This document shows, piece after piece, positions 51,713-61,482 of a stretch of 64,000 nucleotides of DNA. The stretch's first letter is position 1; each line of letters opens with the position of its first letter. The stretch is taken from positions 2,046,001 to 2,110,000 of the forward strand of contig CBDCBQ010000003.1 of NCBI GenBank assembly GCA_965214415.1. The letters are read 5' to 3'. The DNA comes from RH-AL1 sp965214415 (lineage in GTDB: Bacteria; Pseudomonadota; Alphaproteobacteria; Rhizobiales; Beijerinckiaceae). A model generated the notes under the pieces. The model worked only from the letters and a program-made list of their open reading frames with translations, was not told the DNA's origin and did not search any database. The position numbers and the translations under genes are program-made.

Positions 51713-51939
51713 AGCGCTCCGGTCAGGCTGGTTGGCATCGCTACCCCAGCCTCTCACCCAAGCCCCGGGTGAACAACCTTCATAGCTCGACAGCTAGGCG
51801 ACATATGTCTGATCGGACAAGATCCGCGAGGCGTTGAGCGTCACTACGTCCGTCTCGACGAAAAAGGCTGCGGTTGCTTCAATCGAACTGGGCCACCAGG
51901 ATGTCGCGCGCGTCTAGCTCGACGCACGGCATGTATATG

Positions 51940-52060
51940 TCTTTGCGAACCAAAGACGCTCCGCTTCAGGCTCTGCCGAGTGAGCCTTGAGAAGATGCCC
52001 TCGCCCGCGGACAGCTTGCGAACGCGCTTCATCGCCGCCAGCGTCTTGACCAGGAGCCTG
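51940..52060 (-). pseudogene. IS630-like scrap
   Basis: FSRLTRQSLKRSVF matches the FFSKLTRQSLKRGVF block of the IS630 remnant at 2.4 kb; little else survives. It is bordered by GATCTAGCTAGCTCAG, like the CTAGCTAGACTAGC next to the first remnant. Confidence 0.55.
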
Positions 52061-52066
52061 ATCTAG

Positions 52067-52279
52067 CTAGCTCAGGTGCGCACGAAGCAGGCCCGATGCT
52101 TCTTCCAAGGCATTCTGCAACGCTAGAAGCGCCTCGCGTTCATTTACACTGATCGCGCCGTGATCATCCAGGTCGATCGAGATATCAAACTCCCCCACGG
52201 ATGTGACGAATTTAAAAGTTGTCTTAACAACTCGGTCCGTAGTCGTTTCCTGCTGTAGCCGAAGCGATCGCATAGTCAT
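52067..52279 (-). CDS. Hypothetical small protein (70 aa)
   Basis: MTMRSLRLQQETTTDRVVKT, FKFVTSVGEFDISIDLDDHG, ERLEAL-like NEREALLALQNALEEASGLL. A compact alpha/beta protein with good coding character. No ribosome binding site stands out and no family is recognised. Confidence 0.5.
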   Translation of the reverse strand: MTMRSLRLQQETTTDRVVKTTFKFVTSVGEFDISIDLDDHGAISVNEREALLALQNALEEASGLLRAHLS

Positions 52280-52661
52280 TTCCGCATAAAAAGGGACCCC
52301 TACACTTATCTAGTCGCAAAATGGCGTTTATACCAGCAAATCCGGGATGGTACGCGACAAAACCAAATCGCCTGTCTAATTCGGTGAGCTGAGTGGATGT
52401 GCTGGAATGTGTTGTATCCGAGTTCCTGTTGCGAACAGGTAAAACGAGGTTGGATTGCAGCAACACGATGCGACTTGTTCTTTGAAAACCCGTTCAAAGC
52501 ATCGGTCGCTCAGTGCCTGTCGTGGCCAAGGACATGCCTGACCCCCACGAGAATCCTATGCGGAATCCCTGGCTTTCCACTCGCAACCACACGCCCTTGT
52601 CGGTGATGATTTGCGGTAGGCGAGGACTCTCCTCGCTTCCGTGGTTTCGAGAGGATCCGCA
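52280..52661. promoter_or_regulatory. Putative kdp regulatory region
   Basis: No gene seen on the plus strand. Because the kdp genes begin right after it and the operon encodes its own KdpDE system, the promoter and KdpE sites must be here. I could not recognise a specific operator. Confidence 0.35.
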
Positions 52662-52745
52662 ATGCTCGACATAACTTTCATCGTGGCGGGTATCGCCTTT
52701 TTCCTCATCGCCTCGGCTTACGCCGAGGGCTGTAGCCGTCTCTAG
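52662..52745 (+). CDS. 27-residue membrane peptide leading the kdp operon
   Basis: MLDITFIVAGIAFFLIASAY, AEGCSRL. A single hydrophobic helix with a short charged tail, start ATG after GAGAGGATCC. Similar tiny membrane ORFs precede kdpF in many alphaproteobacterial kdp operons. It lies 13 bp before kdpF. Too short for automatic calling; role unknown. Confidence 0.6.
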   Translation: MLDITFIVAGIAFFLIASAYAEGCSRL

Positions 52746-52758
52746 CAAGGAGCAACCC

Positions 52759-52848
52759 ATGACCTTTGACTATGCGCTCGGCGCCATCGTAACCGCTGGC
52801 ATCCTCATCTATCTCACCTTCGCGCTGATCCGCGCCGAGCTTTTCTAA
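52759..52848 (+). CDS. kdpF: KdpF, small subunit of the K+-ATPase
   Basis: 29 residues, MTFDYALGAIVTAGILIYLT, FALIRAELF: one membrane helix with the YLxxALIRxExF ending typical of KdpF, which stabilises the KdpABC complex. AAGGAG lies upstream of the ATG; kdpA starts 9 bp after the stop. Confidence 0.85.
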   Translation: MTFDYALGAIVTAGILIYLTFALIRAELF

Positions 52849-52857
52849 GGACCGAAT

Positions 52858-54570
52858 ATGACCTTCATTGGGTGGGCTCAGATCATCGTCTTCTGCGCGG
52901 TGATCATCCTAATTACGAAGCCTCTCGGCAGCTACATGACTCGCGTCTTCAGTGGCGGGCAAACGCTGTTTTCGCCAGTGCTTCGCCCCGTCGAGCGTGG
53001 GCTCTACGCGCTGGCGGGCATCGACGAAAAGCAGGAGCAACATTGGCTCTCCTACACGCTCGCCATCATGCTGTTCCATATTGGTGGATTCGTCATCATG
53101 TACGCGCTCCTGCGCTTGCAAGGACTGCTGCCGCTCAACCCCGCCGGCCAAGGCGCGGTAGAACAAGGCCTCGCCTTTAACACCGCGGCAAGCTTCATCA
53201 CCAACACGAACTGGCAGAACTACGGGGGTGAATCGACGCTATCGTATCTTACTCAGATGCTCGGCCTGACACACCAGAACTTCCTGTCGGCTGCGGCTGG
53301 CATCGCTATCGCGATTGCTGTCATCCGCGGTTTCTCGCGCGCATCGATACGCACGGTCGGGAGCTTCTGGGTCGACGTCACGCGCTGCACCCTCTACGTT
53401 CTTCTGCCGATCTGCGTGATCTACGCGTTGTTTCTCGTATGGGAAGGCATTCCGCAAACGCTCGGCGCCTATGTCGACGCAAATACGCTTGAAGGTGCAA
53501 AGCAAACGATCGCGGTTGGACCCGTCGCCAGCCAAATTGCTATCAAGATGTTCGGCACGAACGGCGGTGGGTTCTTCAATGCCAATGCCACCCATCCGTT
53601 CGAGAACCCGACCGCCCTCTCGAATTTCGTGCAGATGGTCTCGATCTTTGCGCTCGGCGCCGCGCTCACCAACGTCTTCGGGCGCATGGTCGGCAATCAA
53701 CGCCAGGGCTGGGCGATCTTCGCCGTGATGGGATCTTTGTTCCTCGCCGGCTTGACTGTCCTCTATGCAGCCGAGGCGGCCGGCAATCCGCTCATCCACG
53801 CGCTCGGCATCGAGGGTGGTAATTGGGAAGGTAAGGAGCTGCGTTTCGGCATGGCTGGAGCGGCGCTCTTTGCGACCGTCACCACCGACGCTTCCTGCGG
53901 CGCGGTCAATGCGATGCACGATAGCTTCACAGCAATTGGCGGCATGATCCCTCTCATCAACATGCAGCTCGGCGAGATCATCTTCGGCGGCGTCGGCTCG
54001 GGCCTTTACGGCATGCTCGTGTTCATCATCGTCGCGATCTTCGTGGCCGGCCTGATGGTTGGGCGCACACCAGAATATCTCGGCAAGAAGATCGAGGCGA
54101 AGGAAGTAAAGATGGCAATGCTCGCCATCCTCATTCTGCCGCTAGCGATGCTCGGCGGAACCGCGGTCGCGCTGGGAGTGCCCTCCGCGGTGGCGGCCAT
54201 GAACAATCCGGGGCCGCACGGCTTCTCGGAAGTGCTCTATGCCTATACCTCCGCGGCGGCGAACAACGGCTCCGCGTTCGCCGGGCTGTCCGGCAACACG
54301 ATGTTCTACAATGTTACGCTTGCCATCGGCATGCTGTTCGGGCGGTTCTTCGTCATCATCCCGGCAATGGCGATCGCCGGCTCGCTCGCCGCGAAAAAGA
54401 CAGTGCCAGCTTCGACGGGGACGTTTCCAACCACGGGACCTCTGTTTGTCGGCCTTGTCATCGGCGTGATTCTGATCGTCGGTGGCCTCACCTTCTTCCC
54501 GGCGCTCGCGCTCGGGCCGATCGTTGAGCATCTCGCGACCATCGCGGGCCAAACCTTCGCAGGAAGCTAA
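52858..54570 (+). CDS. kdpA: KdpA, potassium-binding channel subunit
   Basis: 570 residues with about ten to twelve membrane helices. It includes the four pore loops (for example AASFITNTNWQNYGGESTLS, FGTNGGGFFNANATHPFENP, GAALFATVTTDASCGAVNAM and TSAAANNGSAFAGLSGNT) that form the K+ selectivity filters. It binds and passes K+ in the KdpFABC P-type ATPase. Full length and uninterrupted. Confidence 0.97.
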   Translation: MTFIGWAQIIVFCAVIILITKPLGSYMTRVFSGGQTLFSPVLRPVERGLYALAGIDEKQEQHWLSYTLAIMLFHIGGFVIMYALLRLQGLLPLNPAGQGAVEQGLAFNTAASFITNTNWQNYGGESTLSYLTQMLGLTHQNFLSAAAGIAIAIAVIRGFSRASIRTVGSFWVDVTRCTLYVLLPICVIYALFLVWEGIPQTLGAYVDANTLEGAKQTIAVGPVASQIAIKMFGTNGGGFFNANATHPFENPTALSNFVQMVSIFALGAALTNVFGRMVGNQRQGWAIFAVMGSLFLAGLTVLYAAEAAGNPLIHALGIEGGNWEGKELRFGMAGAALFATVTTDASCGAVNAMHDSFTAIGGMIPLINMQLGEIIFGGVGSGLYGMLVFIIVAIFVAGLMVGRTPEYLGKKIEAKEVKMAMLAILILPLAMLGGTAVALGVPSAVAAMNNPGPHGFSEVLYAYTSAAANNGSAFAGLSGNTMFYNVTLAIGMLFGRFFVIIPAMAIAGSLAAKKTVPASTGTFPTTGPLFVGLVIGVILIVGGLTFFPALALGPIVEHLATIAGQTFAGS

Positions 54571-54615
54571 GGCAGCTCCTCGCCCCCTCCCTTCAGCGTA
54601 AAAAAGGTCGTCTCC

Positions 54616-56703
54616 ATGGCTCGTCAATCCTCATCTATCTTCGATCCGGCCCTCCTTGTCCCCGCCGTTGGTGGCGCGTTCCAAAAGCTCAATCCGCGCG
54701 TCCTGTATAAGAGCCCGGTCATGTTTGTCGTCGAAATCGTCGCGGCGCTCGTCACCGTGCTGTTTTTGCGTGACGTCGTGACCGGTGTTGGCCATCTTGC
54801 CTTCTCCGGCCAGATCATTCTTTGGCTCTGGTTCACCGTCCTCTTCGCAAACTTCGCGGAGGCGGTGGCCGAGGGCCGCGGCAAAGCCCAGGCCGACAGC
54901 CTACGCAAGACGCGGACGGAGACCCAGGCCAAGCTCCTCAAGGGTAGGGATCGCGCCAAATACGAGATGGTGGCGGGGACCGATCTGAAGGTAAACGACA
55001 TCGTCCTCGTCGAGGCGGGCGATATCATTCCGTCCGATGGCGAAGTCATCGAAGGCATTGCGTCGATAAACGAGGCGGCGATCACCGGCGAGTCTGCGCC
55101 GGTGATCCGCGAGTCTGGCGGCGACCGCTCGGCCGTCACCGGTGGTACGCAAGTGCTCTCCGACTGGATACGCGTCCGCATCACCGCGGCGGCCGGTTCG
55201 ACCTTCATCGACCGCATGATTGCCCTCGTCGAGGGCGCCTCACGCCAGAAGACGCCGAACGAGATCGCGCTGAATATCCTTCTCGCCGGCATGACCATCA
55301 TCTTCGTGTTTGCCACGGCGACGATCCCAAGCTTCGTCTCCTACGCTGGTGGTCACATATCAGTCCTGGTCATCGTCGCACTTTTCGTCACGCTGATTCC
55401 AACCACCATCGGAGCCCTTTTGTCGGCCATTGGCATCGCGGGCATGGATCGTCTGGTGCGCTTCAACGTACTCGCCATGTCGGGTCGTGCCGTCGAGGCG
55501 GCCGGCGACGTCGACACGCTGTTGCTTGATAAGACCGGTACGATCACACTCGGCAACAGACAGGCTACCGCCTTCCGACCGGTCACCGGCGTCAGCGACA
55601 GGGATTTGGCTGATGCAGCACAGCTTGCTTCGCTTGCCGACGAGACGCCGGAAGGCCGATCCGTTGTGGTCCTCGCCAAGGAGAAGTACGGCATCCGCGA
55701 GCGCGACATGGCGAGCCTGAATGTCGCCTTCGTCCCGTTCACGGCGCAGTCGCGCATGAGCGGCGTCGATGGCGACGGCCTCTCGATCCGCAAGGGCGCG
55801 GTCGACTCGATCCTCGCTCACGTAAACGCGACGCCTGGCGACGGCGCGCCGAGTGGCGTAATGGTCGCGGACAGAACCAGTCCCGCCGCGACCCGCGAGG
55901 TCCAGGCGATCTCCGAGGAGATCGCCAAGTCCGGCGGCACGCCGCTCGCGGTGGCCCGCGATGGGCGGCTGCTCGGCGTCATCCACCTGAAGGATATCGT
56001 CAAGGGCGGCATCCGCGAGCGTTTCGTCGAGTTGCGCCGCATGGGCATCCGGACGGTGATGATCACCGGCGATAATCCGATGACTGCCGCCGCGATCGCC
56101 GCCGAAGCGGGCGTCGACGACTTCCTGGCTCAGGCGACGCCGGAAGATAAACTGCAACTCATTCGCGACGAGCAGGCGAAGGGTAAGCTCGTTGCCATGT
56201 GCGGCGACGGCACCAACGATGCTCCGGCCCTCGCGCAGGCGGACGTTGGCGTGGCGATGAATACCGGCACGGTGGCTGCTCGCGAAGCTGGCAATATGGT
56301 CGACCTCGATAGCGATCCAACAAAGCTGATCGAGATCGTCGAGATCGGTAAGCAGCTCTTGATGACGCGCGGTGCGCTGACGACCTTCTCAATCGCCAAC
56401 GACGTCGCAAAATACTTCGCGATCATACCGGCGATGTTCCTCGCCTTCTATCCTCAGCTGCAAGCGCTCAACGTGATGCGGCTGCATTCGCCCGAAAGCG
56501 CGATCCTGTCGGCGATCATCTTCAACGCGCTGATCATCGTCGCTTTAATCCCGCTGGCCCTGAAGGGGGTCAAATACCGCGCCGTCGGTGCCGCAGCCCT
56601 GCTGCGGCGCAATCTTCTTGTCTACGGTTTGGGAGGGATCCTACTGCCATTCATTGGCATCAAGGCCATCGACATCATCGTCTCGACCTTGAACCTCGTC
56701 TGA
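54616..56703 (+). CDS. kdpB: KdpB, P-type ATPase catalytic subunit
   Basis: 695 residues. The phosphorylated Asp is in LLLDKTGTITLGNRQA (D305), with the TGES loop (ITGESAPVIRESGGDRSAV), KGAVDSI (nucleotide binding), MITGDNPMTA and MCGDGTNDAPALAQADVG hinge motifs. It hydrolyses ATP to drive high-affinity K+ uptake. 45 bp separate it from kdpA. Full length. Confidence 0.97.
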   Translation: MARQSSSIFDPALLVPAVGGAFQKLNPRVLYKSPVMFVVEIVAALVTVLFLRDVVTGVGHLAFSGQIILWLWFTVLFANFAEAVAEGRGKAQADSLRKTRTETQAKLLKGRDRAKYEMVAGTDLKVNDIVLVEAGDIIPSDGEVIEGIASINEAAITGESAPVIRESGGDRSAVTGGTQVLSDWIRVRITAAAGSTFIDRMIALVEGASRQKTPNEIALNILLAGMTIIFVFATATIPSFVSYAGGHISVLVIVALFVTLIPTTIGALLSAIGIAGMDRLVRFNVLAMSGRAVEAAGDVDTLLLDKTGTITLGNRQATAFRPVTGVSDRDLADAAQLASLADETPEGRSVVVLAKEKYGIRERDMASLNVAFVPFTAQSRMSGVDGDGLSIRKGAVDSILAHVNATPGDGAPSGVMVADRTSPAATREVQAISEEIAKSGGTPLAVARDGRLLGVIHLKDIVKGGIRERFVELRRMGIRTVMITGDNPMTAAAIAAEAGVDDFLAQATPEDKLQLIRDEQAKGKLVAMCGDGTNDAPALAQADVGVAMNTGTVAAREAGNMVDLDSDPTKLIEIVEIGKQLLMTRGALTTFSIANDVAKYFAIIPAMFLAFYPQLQALNVMRLHSPESAILSAIIFNALIIVALIPLALKGVKYRAVGAAALLRRNLLVYGLGGILLPFIGIKAIDIIVSTLNLV

Positions 56704-56740
56704 CGATCAAGGCACTTTGACCAATAGAGGAACTTAAGCC

Positions 56741-57346
56741 ATGCTGAATCAACTCCGCCCCGCCCTTGTTGTCGTCGTCCTGCTGACGCTTGTGACCGGC
56801 CTAGTTTACCCCTTTGCGATAACCGGGATCGCCGCGGTGCTTTTCCCGCGTCAAGCCGAAGGCAGCCTTCTGACGGTCGACGGCAAAGTGGTCGGCTCAT
56901 CTCTGATCGCGCAAGGTTTCACCAGCGACAAGTACTTCCATCCCCGCCCGTCGGCGACCACCGCGCCCGATCCGAAGGATGCCAACAAGACCGTCCCGGC
57001 GCCCTATAACGCGCAGAATTCCGGCGGTTCCAATCTGGGTCCAACCAACAAGGCTCTCATCGACCGCATCAAGGGAGATACCGACAAGCTAAAGGCCGAG
57101 AACCCCGACGTCCCTGTTCCCCAGGACCTCGTGACGACTTCAGGGTCCGGCCTCGATCCCGACATCACACCCGAGGGTGCCCTGTTCCAGGTGCCGCGCG
57201 TCGCCAAGGCTCGTCAACTCCCTGCTGACAAGTTACGTGATCTCGTGGCGAGCCAAACGGAGGGCATGGCGCTCGGCCTTTTTGGCGAGCCTAAGGTCAA
57301 CGTTCTACAGCTCAACATGGCCTTGGACGCTTTGCCGAAGTCTTGA
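56741..57346 (+). CDS. kdpC: KdpC, K+-ATPase accessory subunit
   Basis: 201 residues: N-terminal helix (LVVVVLLTLVTGLVYPFAIT) then the periplasmic domain with GSSLIAQGFTSDKYFHPRPS and SGSGLDPDITPEGALFQVPR, the KdpC signature. AGAGGAAC precedes the ATG. Confidence 0.96.
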   Translation: MLNQLRPALVVVVLLTLVTGLVYPFAITGIAAVLFPRQAEGSLLTVDGKVVGSSLIAQGFTSDKYFHPRPSATTAPDPKDANKTVPAPYNAQNSGGSNLGPTNKALIDRIKGDTDKLKAENPDVPVPQDLVTTSGSGLDPDITPEGALFQVPRVAKARQLPADKLRDLVASQTEGMALGLFGEPKVNVLQLNMALDALPKS

Positions 57347-57360
57347 TTGGAGGAGCCTGC

Positions 57361-60066
57361 ATGACCATTGCGGTGGATTCCATATTATCTCCCGGATCGC
57401 TGCCGGTAGCATCGCCTAAATATGGGCAACGAACAGGGCGGCTAAAGATCTTTCTCGGCGCCGCTCCAGGCGTCGGGAAGACCTACGAGATGCTCGTCGC
57501 TGCGCAAGCCAAGCGACGAGAAGGTGTCGATGTCGTCGTCGGCATCGTCGAGAGCCACGGCCGTGCGGAAACCGAGGCTCTGATAAGAGGCCTGGAGGTC
57601 ATTCCGCGACGAACGATCGACTACAAGGGCCGCCGTCTAAACGAAATGGATCTCGACGCGGTGCTCAGCCGACGGCCATCGCTCGTCTTGGTCGACGAAC
57701 TCGCGCATACCAACGCGCCGGAAAGTCGTCACCCCAAACGTTATCTCGACATCGAAGAGCTGCTAGGCGCTGGCATCAACGTCTATACGACGATGAACAT
57801 TCAACATGTTGAGAGCCTCAACACTGTGATCGCGCAGATCACCCGCGTGCACGTGCGGGAGACGGTACCAGATAGCATTCTCGACCAAGCCGACGACATC
57901 GAGGCGATCGACATAGCGCCCGACGACCTTATCCAGCGCATGCGCGAAGGCAAAGTCTATCTGCCGAAACAGGCCGAGCGTGCTCTCAGGAACTTCTTCT
58001 CGCCGGGTAATCTGACGGCGCTTCGCGAGCTGACATTGCGACGTACCGCGCAGCGCGTGGACGAACAGCTGCTTACCCACATGAAGTCTCACGCGATCCC
58101 GGGGCCCTGGGCCGCGGGCGAGCGCATCCTTGTCTGTGTCAGCGAAGATCCGCGAGCTCCGAGCCTCGTTCGCTTCGCCAAACGCGTCGCGGATCGGCTC
58201 CACGCCACCTGGTTCGCGGTCAACGTGGAAAGCGGCCGCAGCCTGCAACTCAGCGAGGCACAACGCGACGGGATCGCAGAGACGATGCGTCTCGCCGAGC
58301 GTCTCGGCGCCGAGCCAGTGACCATACCAAGCGGTGGGCGACGTACGAGCGAAGACATCATAGAGTACGCGCGGGCCAACAACGTAACACAAATCGTCGT
58401 CGGCAAGACCAAGCGCTCGCGCTGGTTCGAGATCATCAATGGCTCGCTGGTTCACGACCTTGTCAGTCACGCCGGCAACATCAGTGTCAACGTCATCGCC
58501 GGCGTCGAAGGCGAGCACCCGAAAGGCGACGCAACACGATCGACAGAACGCGAAAAGGTAGCGCTGTCACCCTATGCCACGTCTCTCGTCGCGGTGGTCG
58601 GCGCCCTCGGCCTCTGCGAAGTCCTCAAGCCTATTTTTGGTGTCGAGAACGTCGACCTTGTATTCCTGACCGCCATCGTCTGCGTCGCCGTGACTTTGGG
58701 ACTCTATCCCTCGCTGTTCGCGGTCATTCTGGCGACCCTCGCCTACAACTTCTTCTTCCTGCCACCGCTCTACACCTTCACGGTCGCTGATCCCGCAAAC
58801 GTCGCAGCCCTGTTCTTTTTCACCCTCGTCGCGGTGCTCGTCTCAAACCTTGCCGCCCGCACGCGCAGCCAGGCTAAGGTCGCGCAAGCCCGAGCGCGCG
58901 TGACCGAAGCTCTCTACAGCTTCTCGCGCAAGCTCGCCTCTTGCCTGAGCGTCGACGACGTCCTGTGGGCCACAGCTTATCAAATGGCCTCGATGCTGAC
59001 GGTTCGGGTCGTTCTGCTGCTGCCGGAGGATGGTCATCTGACGCTGAAAGCCGGCTACCCCCCGGAGGACGAGCTGGAAGCCGCCGATCTCGCAGCCGCT
59101 CAATGGGCTTGGGTCAATAATCGGCCCGCGGGACGAGGCGCGGATACGTTGCCAGGCGGCAACCGCTTGTTCACACCGATGCGGACCGGTCGCGGCCCCA
59201 TCGGCGTTGTCGGTCTCGCCTCGGACAAGGCCGGCGCGCTGTTGACGCCAGAGCAGCGCCGCCTGCTCGAAGCGCTCGTCGATCAGGGCGCGCTGGCGAT
59301 CGAGCGCGTCAAGCTCGTCGAGGAACTTGATGACGCCAAGCGTGTGGTTGAGACCGACAGACTCAGGTCTTCGCTGCTGACTTCGATCTCGCATGATTTG
59401 CGGACGCCGCTTGCCTCGATCCTCGGCGCGGCGACGACGTTGCGCGACCTCGCCCCGGCGCTCGACGACTTGGACAAACGTGGCCTCGTCGGCACAATCG
59501 TCGATGAATCCGAGCGGCTGAATCGTTTCATCGCCAATCTTCTTGACATGACCAAGCTTGAATCTGGCGCCGTTACGCCCCGTTTCGCGCTCGTCGACCT
59601 GGGCGAACTCGTTGTCGCTGCCCTGAAACGCGCCTCCACGATTCTTGCGCGGCATCCCGTCAAGTCGCGGCTCGCTGAAGATATACCGATGCTGAGCCTC
59701 GACGCGGTTTTGTTCGAGCAGGTGCTCTTCAATCTGCTTGATAACGCGGCAAAATACGCGGCCGAGCAAACGACGATCTCGATCCAGACCTGGCAAGATA
59801 ACGGCTTTGTGTGTCTGCAAATCCTCGACGAAGGCGACGGCTTGTCCGACGAGGATGCCGAAAGGATTTTTGAAAAATTCTACCGCGCCCGCAAAGGTGA
59901 CCGCGTTCGAGCCGGCACTGGCCTCGGCCTCGCTATTTCGCGCGGTTTCGTCGAAGCAATGGGCGGAAAGATCACCGCAGGCAATCGTTCGGACCGGAAA
60001 GGCGCGGTTTTCACGCTTCGCCTGCCTATACCCGCCGCCGGCGAGCCTCTGGATACAGCCGCGTGA
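57361..60066 (+). CDS. kdpD: KdpD, sensor histidine kinase for K+ limitation
   Basis: 901 residues from the ATG at 57361 (GGAGGAG upstream, preferred over the TTG at 57343). KdpD N-terminal domain with Walker A GAAPGVGKTYEMLVAAQAK, a USP-like domain (ILVCVSEDPRAPSLVRFAKR), four TM helices (about 400-500), a GAF domain, the phospho-acceptor His in SISHDLRTPLASIL (H678) and HATPase (FNLLDNAAKYA, GTGLGLAISRGFVEAMGG). It phosphorylates KdpE when K+ is low. The stop overlaps kdpE. Confidence 0.97.
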   Translation: MTIAVDSILSPGSLPVASPKYGQRTGRLKIFLGAAPGVGKTYEMLVAAQAKRREGVDVVVGIVESHGRAETEALIRGLEVIPRRTIDYKGRRLNEMDLDAVLSRRPSLVLVDELAHTNAPESRHPKRYLDIEELLGAGINVYTTMNIQHVESLNTVIAQITRVHVRETVPDSILDQADDIEAIDIAPDDLIQRMREGKVYLPKQAERALRNFFSPGNLTALRELTLRRTAQRVDEQLLTHMKSHAIPGPWAAGERILVCVSEDPRAPSLVRFAKRVADRLHATWFAVNVESGRSLQLSEAQRDGIAETMRLAERLGAEPVTIPSGGRRTSEDIIEYARANNVTQIVVGKTKRSRWFEIINGSLVHDLVSHAGNISVNVIAGVEGEHPKGDATRSTEREKVALSPYATSLVAVVGALGLCEVLKPIFGVENVDLVFLTAIVCVAVTLGLYPSLFAVILATLAYNFFFLPPLYTFTVADPANVAALFFFTLVAVLVSNLAARTRSQAKVAQARARVTEALYSFSRKLASCLSVDDVLWATAYQMASMLTVRVVLLLPEDGHLTLKAGYPPEDELEAADLAAAQWAWVNNRPAGRGADTLPGGNRLFTPMRTGRGPIGVVGLASDKAGALLTPEQRRLLEALVDQGALAIERVKLVEELDDAKRVVETDRLRSSLLTSISHDLRTPLASILGAATTLRDLAPALDDLDKRGLVGTIVDESERLNRFIANLLDMTKLESGAVTPRFALVDLGELVVAALKRASTILARHPVKSRLAEDIPMLSLDAVLFEQVLFNLLDNAAKYAAEQTTISIQTWQDNGFVCLQILDEGDGLSDEDAERIFEKFYRARKGDRVRAGTGLGLAISRGFVEAMGGKITAGNRSDRKGAVFTLRLPIPAAGEPLDTAA

Positions 60067-60749
60067 GCGCTATCGCCGTCCGCATTCTCGTCGTCGACGA
60101 CGAGCCTCCGATCCGCAAGCTTCTGCGTACAGGCCTTGGTTCGCAGGGTTACGAGGTAATGGAAGCGATTTCAGGTCAGGCCGCCCTCGACGGGCTTGCG
60201 AGGAAGCCCGACCTGATGATCCTCGACCTTGGCTTGCCGGACATATCGGGCCTGGATGTGCTCCGGATACTGCGCGAGGCGGGTAGCGCCCTGCCTGTCG
60301 TTATCCTTTCAAGCCGCGACGACGAGGCCGGTAAGGTCAAGGCTTTCGATCTGGGTGCGGACGATTACGTGACTAAGCCTTTCGGCGTCAACGAGCTGCT
60401 TGCGCGCGTCCGTGCGGCGTTGCGGCACAAGTTGCAAACCCAGGGCGAGAAGCCCGTCTTCACGGTCGACGGGTTGAGCGTCGATCTGATCCGACGGGTC
60501 GTCAAGGTCGATGGCGTCGACGCCAAGTTCTCGCCAAAGGAATACGAGTTGCTCCGCTTGCTCGTGCAACACGCCGGGAAAGTGCTTACCCACGCCTTAT
60601 TGCTCAAGGAAGTTTGGGGCCCAACGACTGATCCTCAATATTTACGTGTGTACATACGCCAACTGCGGTTGAAGATCGAGAAACCCGGCCGGCCGACTTA
60701 CATCGCGACCGAAACTGGCGTTGGGTACCGCCTTCGTGCTCCGGAATGA
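60063..60749 (+). CDS. kdpE: KdpE, OmpR-type response regulator
   Basis: 228 residues: receiver with DDE acidic pocket (VDDEPPIRKLL), phospho-acceptor D55 in LMILDLGLPDISG and Lys in DYVTKPFGVNELLARV, then an OmpR/PhoB winged helix (KFSPKEYELLRLLVQHAGKV, LRVYIRQLRLKIEKPG). GTG start overlapping the kdpD stop by 4 bp. Cognate activator of kdp transcription. Confidence 0.95.
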   Translation: MSAIAVRILVVDDEPPIRKLLRTGLGSQGYEVMEAISGQAALDGLARKPDLMILDLGLPDISGLDVLRILREAGSALPVVILSSRDDEAGKVKAFDLGADDYVTKPFGVNELLARVRAALRHKLQTQGEKPVFTVDGLSVDLIRRVVKVDGVDAKFSPKEYELLRLLVQHAGKVLTHALLLKEVWGPTTDPQYLRVYIRQLRLKIEKPGRPTYIATETGVGYRLRAPE

Positions 60750-61468
60750 CTAAAATGGAGCAGCTAACAACAAGCCGCGGGAACGCGCTAGCTGTCCGCA
60801 TCCTCGTCATAGACGACGAACCTCCAATCCGTAGGCTTCTTCGCCTCGGGCTGAAAAAACACGGCTACGAGGTGGTTGATGCTCCGAATGGCGAGCAGGG
60901 CCTCGAGGCTCTCGCGTTTGGACCGGATCTCGTGATCCTCGATATAGATCTACAAGACCTCGAAGGCTTCGAGGTCTTGCGCATCATGCGCGGGCGTGGC
61001 GACGCACAGCCCGTTATCATCCTCTCGGGTCGCGGCAACGAGGATGACAAGGTCAAGGCCCTCGATCTCGGTGCCGATGATTACGTCGTGAAGCCATTCG
61101 GAATGAACGAGCTCATGGCTCGAATCCGCACCGCACTGCGCCATGCGTTGCAGGCGCGCGGCGAAAGGTCGACCTTCACCAGAGATGGTCTGACTGTAGA
61201 TCTTGTGCGACGGACCGTGGTAGCCGACGGCACGGTCGTCGAACTCTCTCCGAAGGAATATGAGCTTTTACGTTTGTTCATACAACATGCGGGAGAGGCG
61301 CTTTCCTTCAAGTTCATTCTTCAGCAACTCTGGACCGTCGACACTCGTCGTCAGCATCTGCACGCCTACGTGAGACAGCTGCGTCGTAAAATAGAGTCGA
61401 GATCCACTCGCAATTCCATAATCGAGACTATCGTCGGTGTCGGCTATCGCCTTCGTCCGACCGATTGA
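60746..61468 (+). CDS. Second KdpE-like response regulator
   Basis: 240 residues, same architecture as KdpE and clearly its paralogue: VIDDEPPIRRLLRLG, D66 in LVILDIDLQDLEGFEVL, DYVVKPFGMNELMARIRTAL and a winged helix with ELSPKEYELLRLFIQHAGEA. The substitution LDLGLPD to LDIDLQD next to the phospho-acceptor and a longer N-terminus set it apart. Coupled to kdpE by a 4-bp overlap. It may share KdpD as kinase or answer another signal. Confidence 0.92.
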   Translation: MTKMEQLTTSRGNALAVRILVIDDEPPIRRLLRLGLKKHGYEVVDAPNGEQGLEALAFGPDLVILDIDLQDLEGFEVLRIMRGRGDAQPVIILSGRGNEDDKVKALDLGADDYVVKPFGMNELMARIRTALRHALQARGERSTFTRDGLTVDLVRRTVVADGTVVELSPKEYELLRLFIQHAGEALSFKFILQQLWTVDTRRQHLHAYVRQLRRKIESRSTRNSIIETIVGVGYRLRPTD

Positions 61469-61482
61469 GGAACGCCAATCAC

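Noticed and set aside
57763..59820. Large minus-strand frames opposite kdpD
   Set aside because: Shadows of a full-length KdpD with all kinase motifs.
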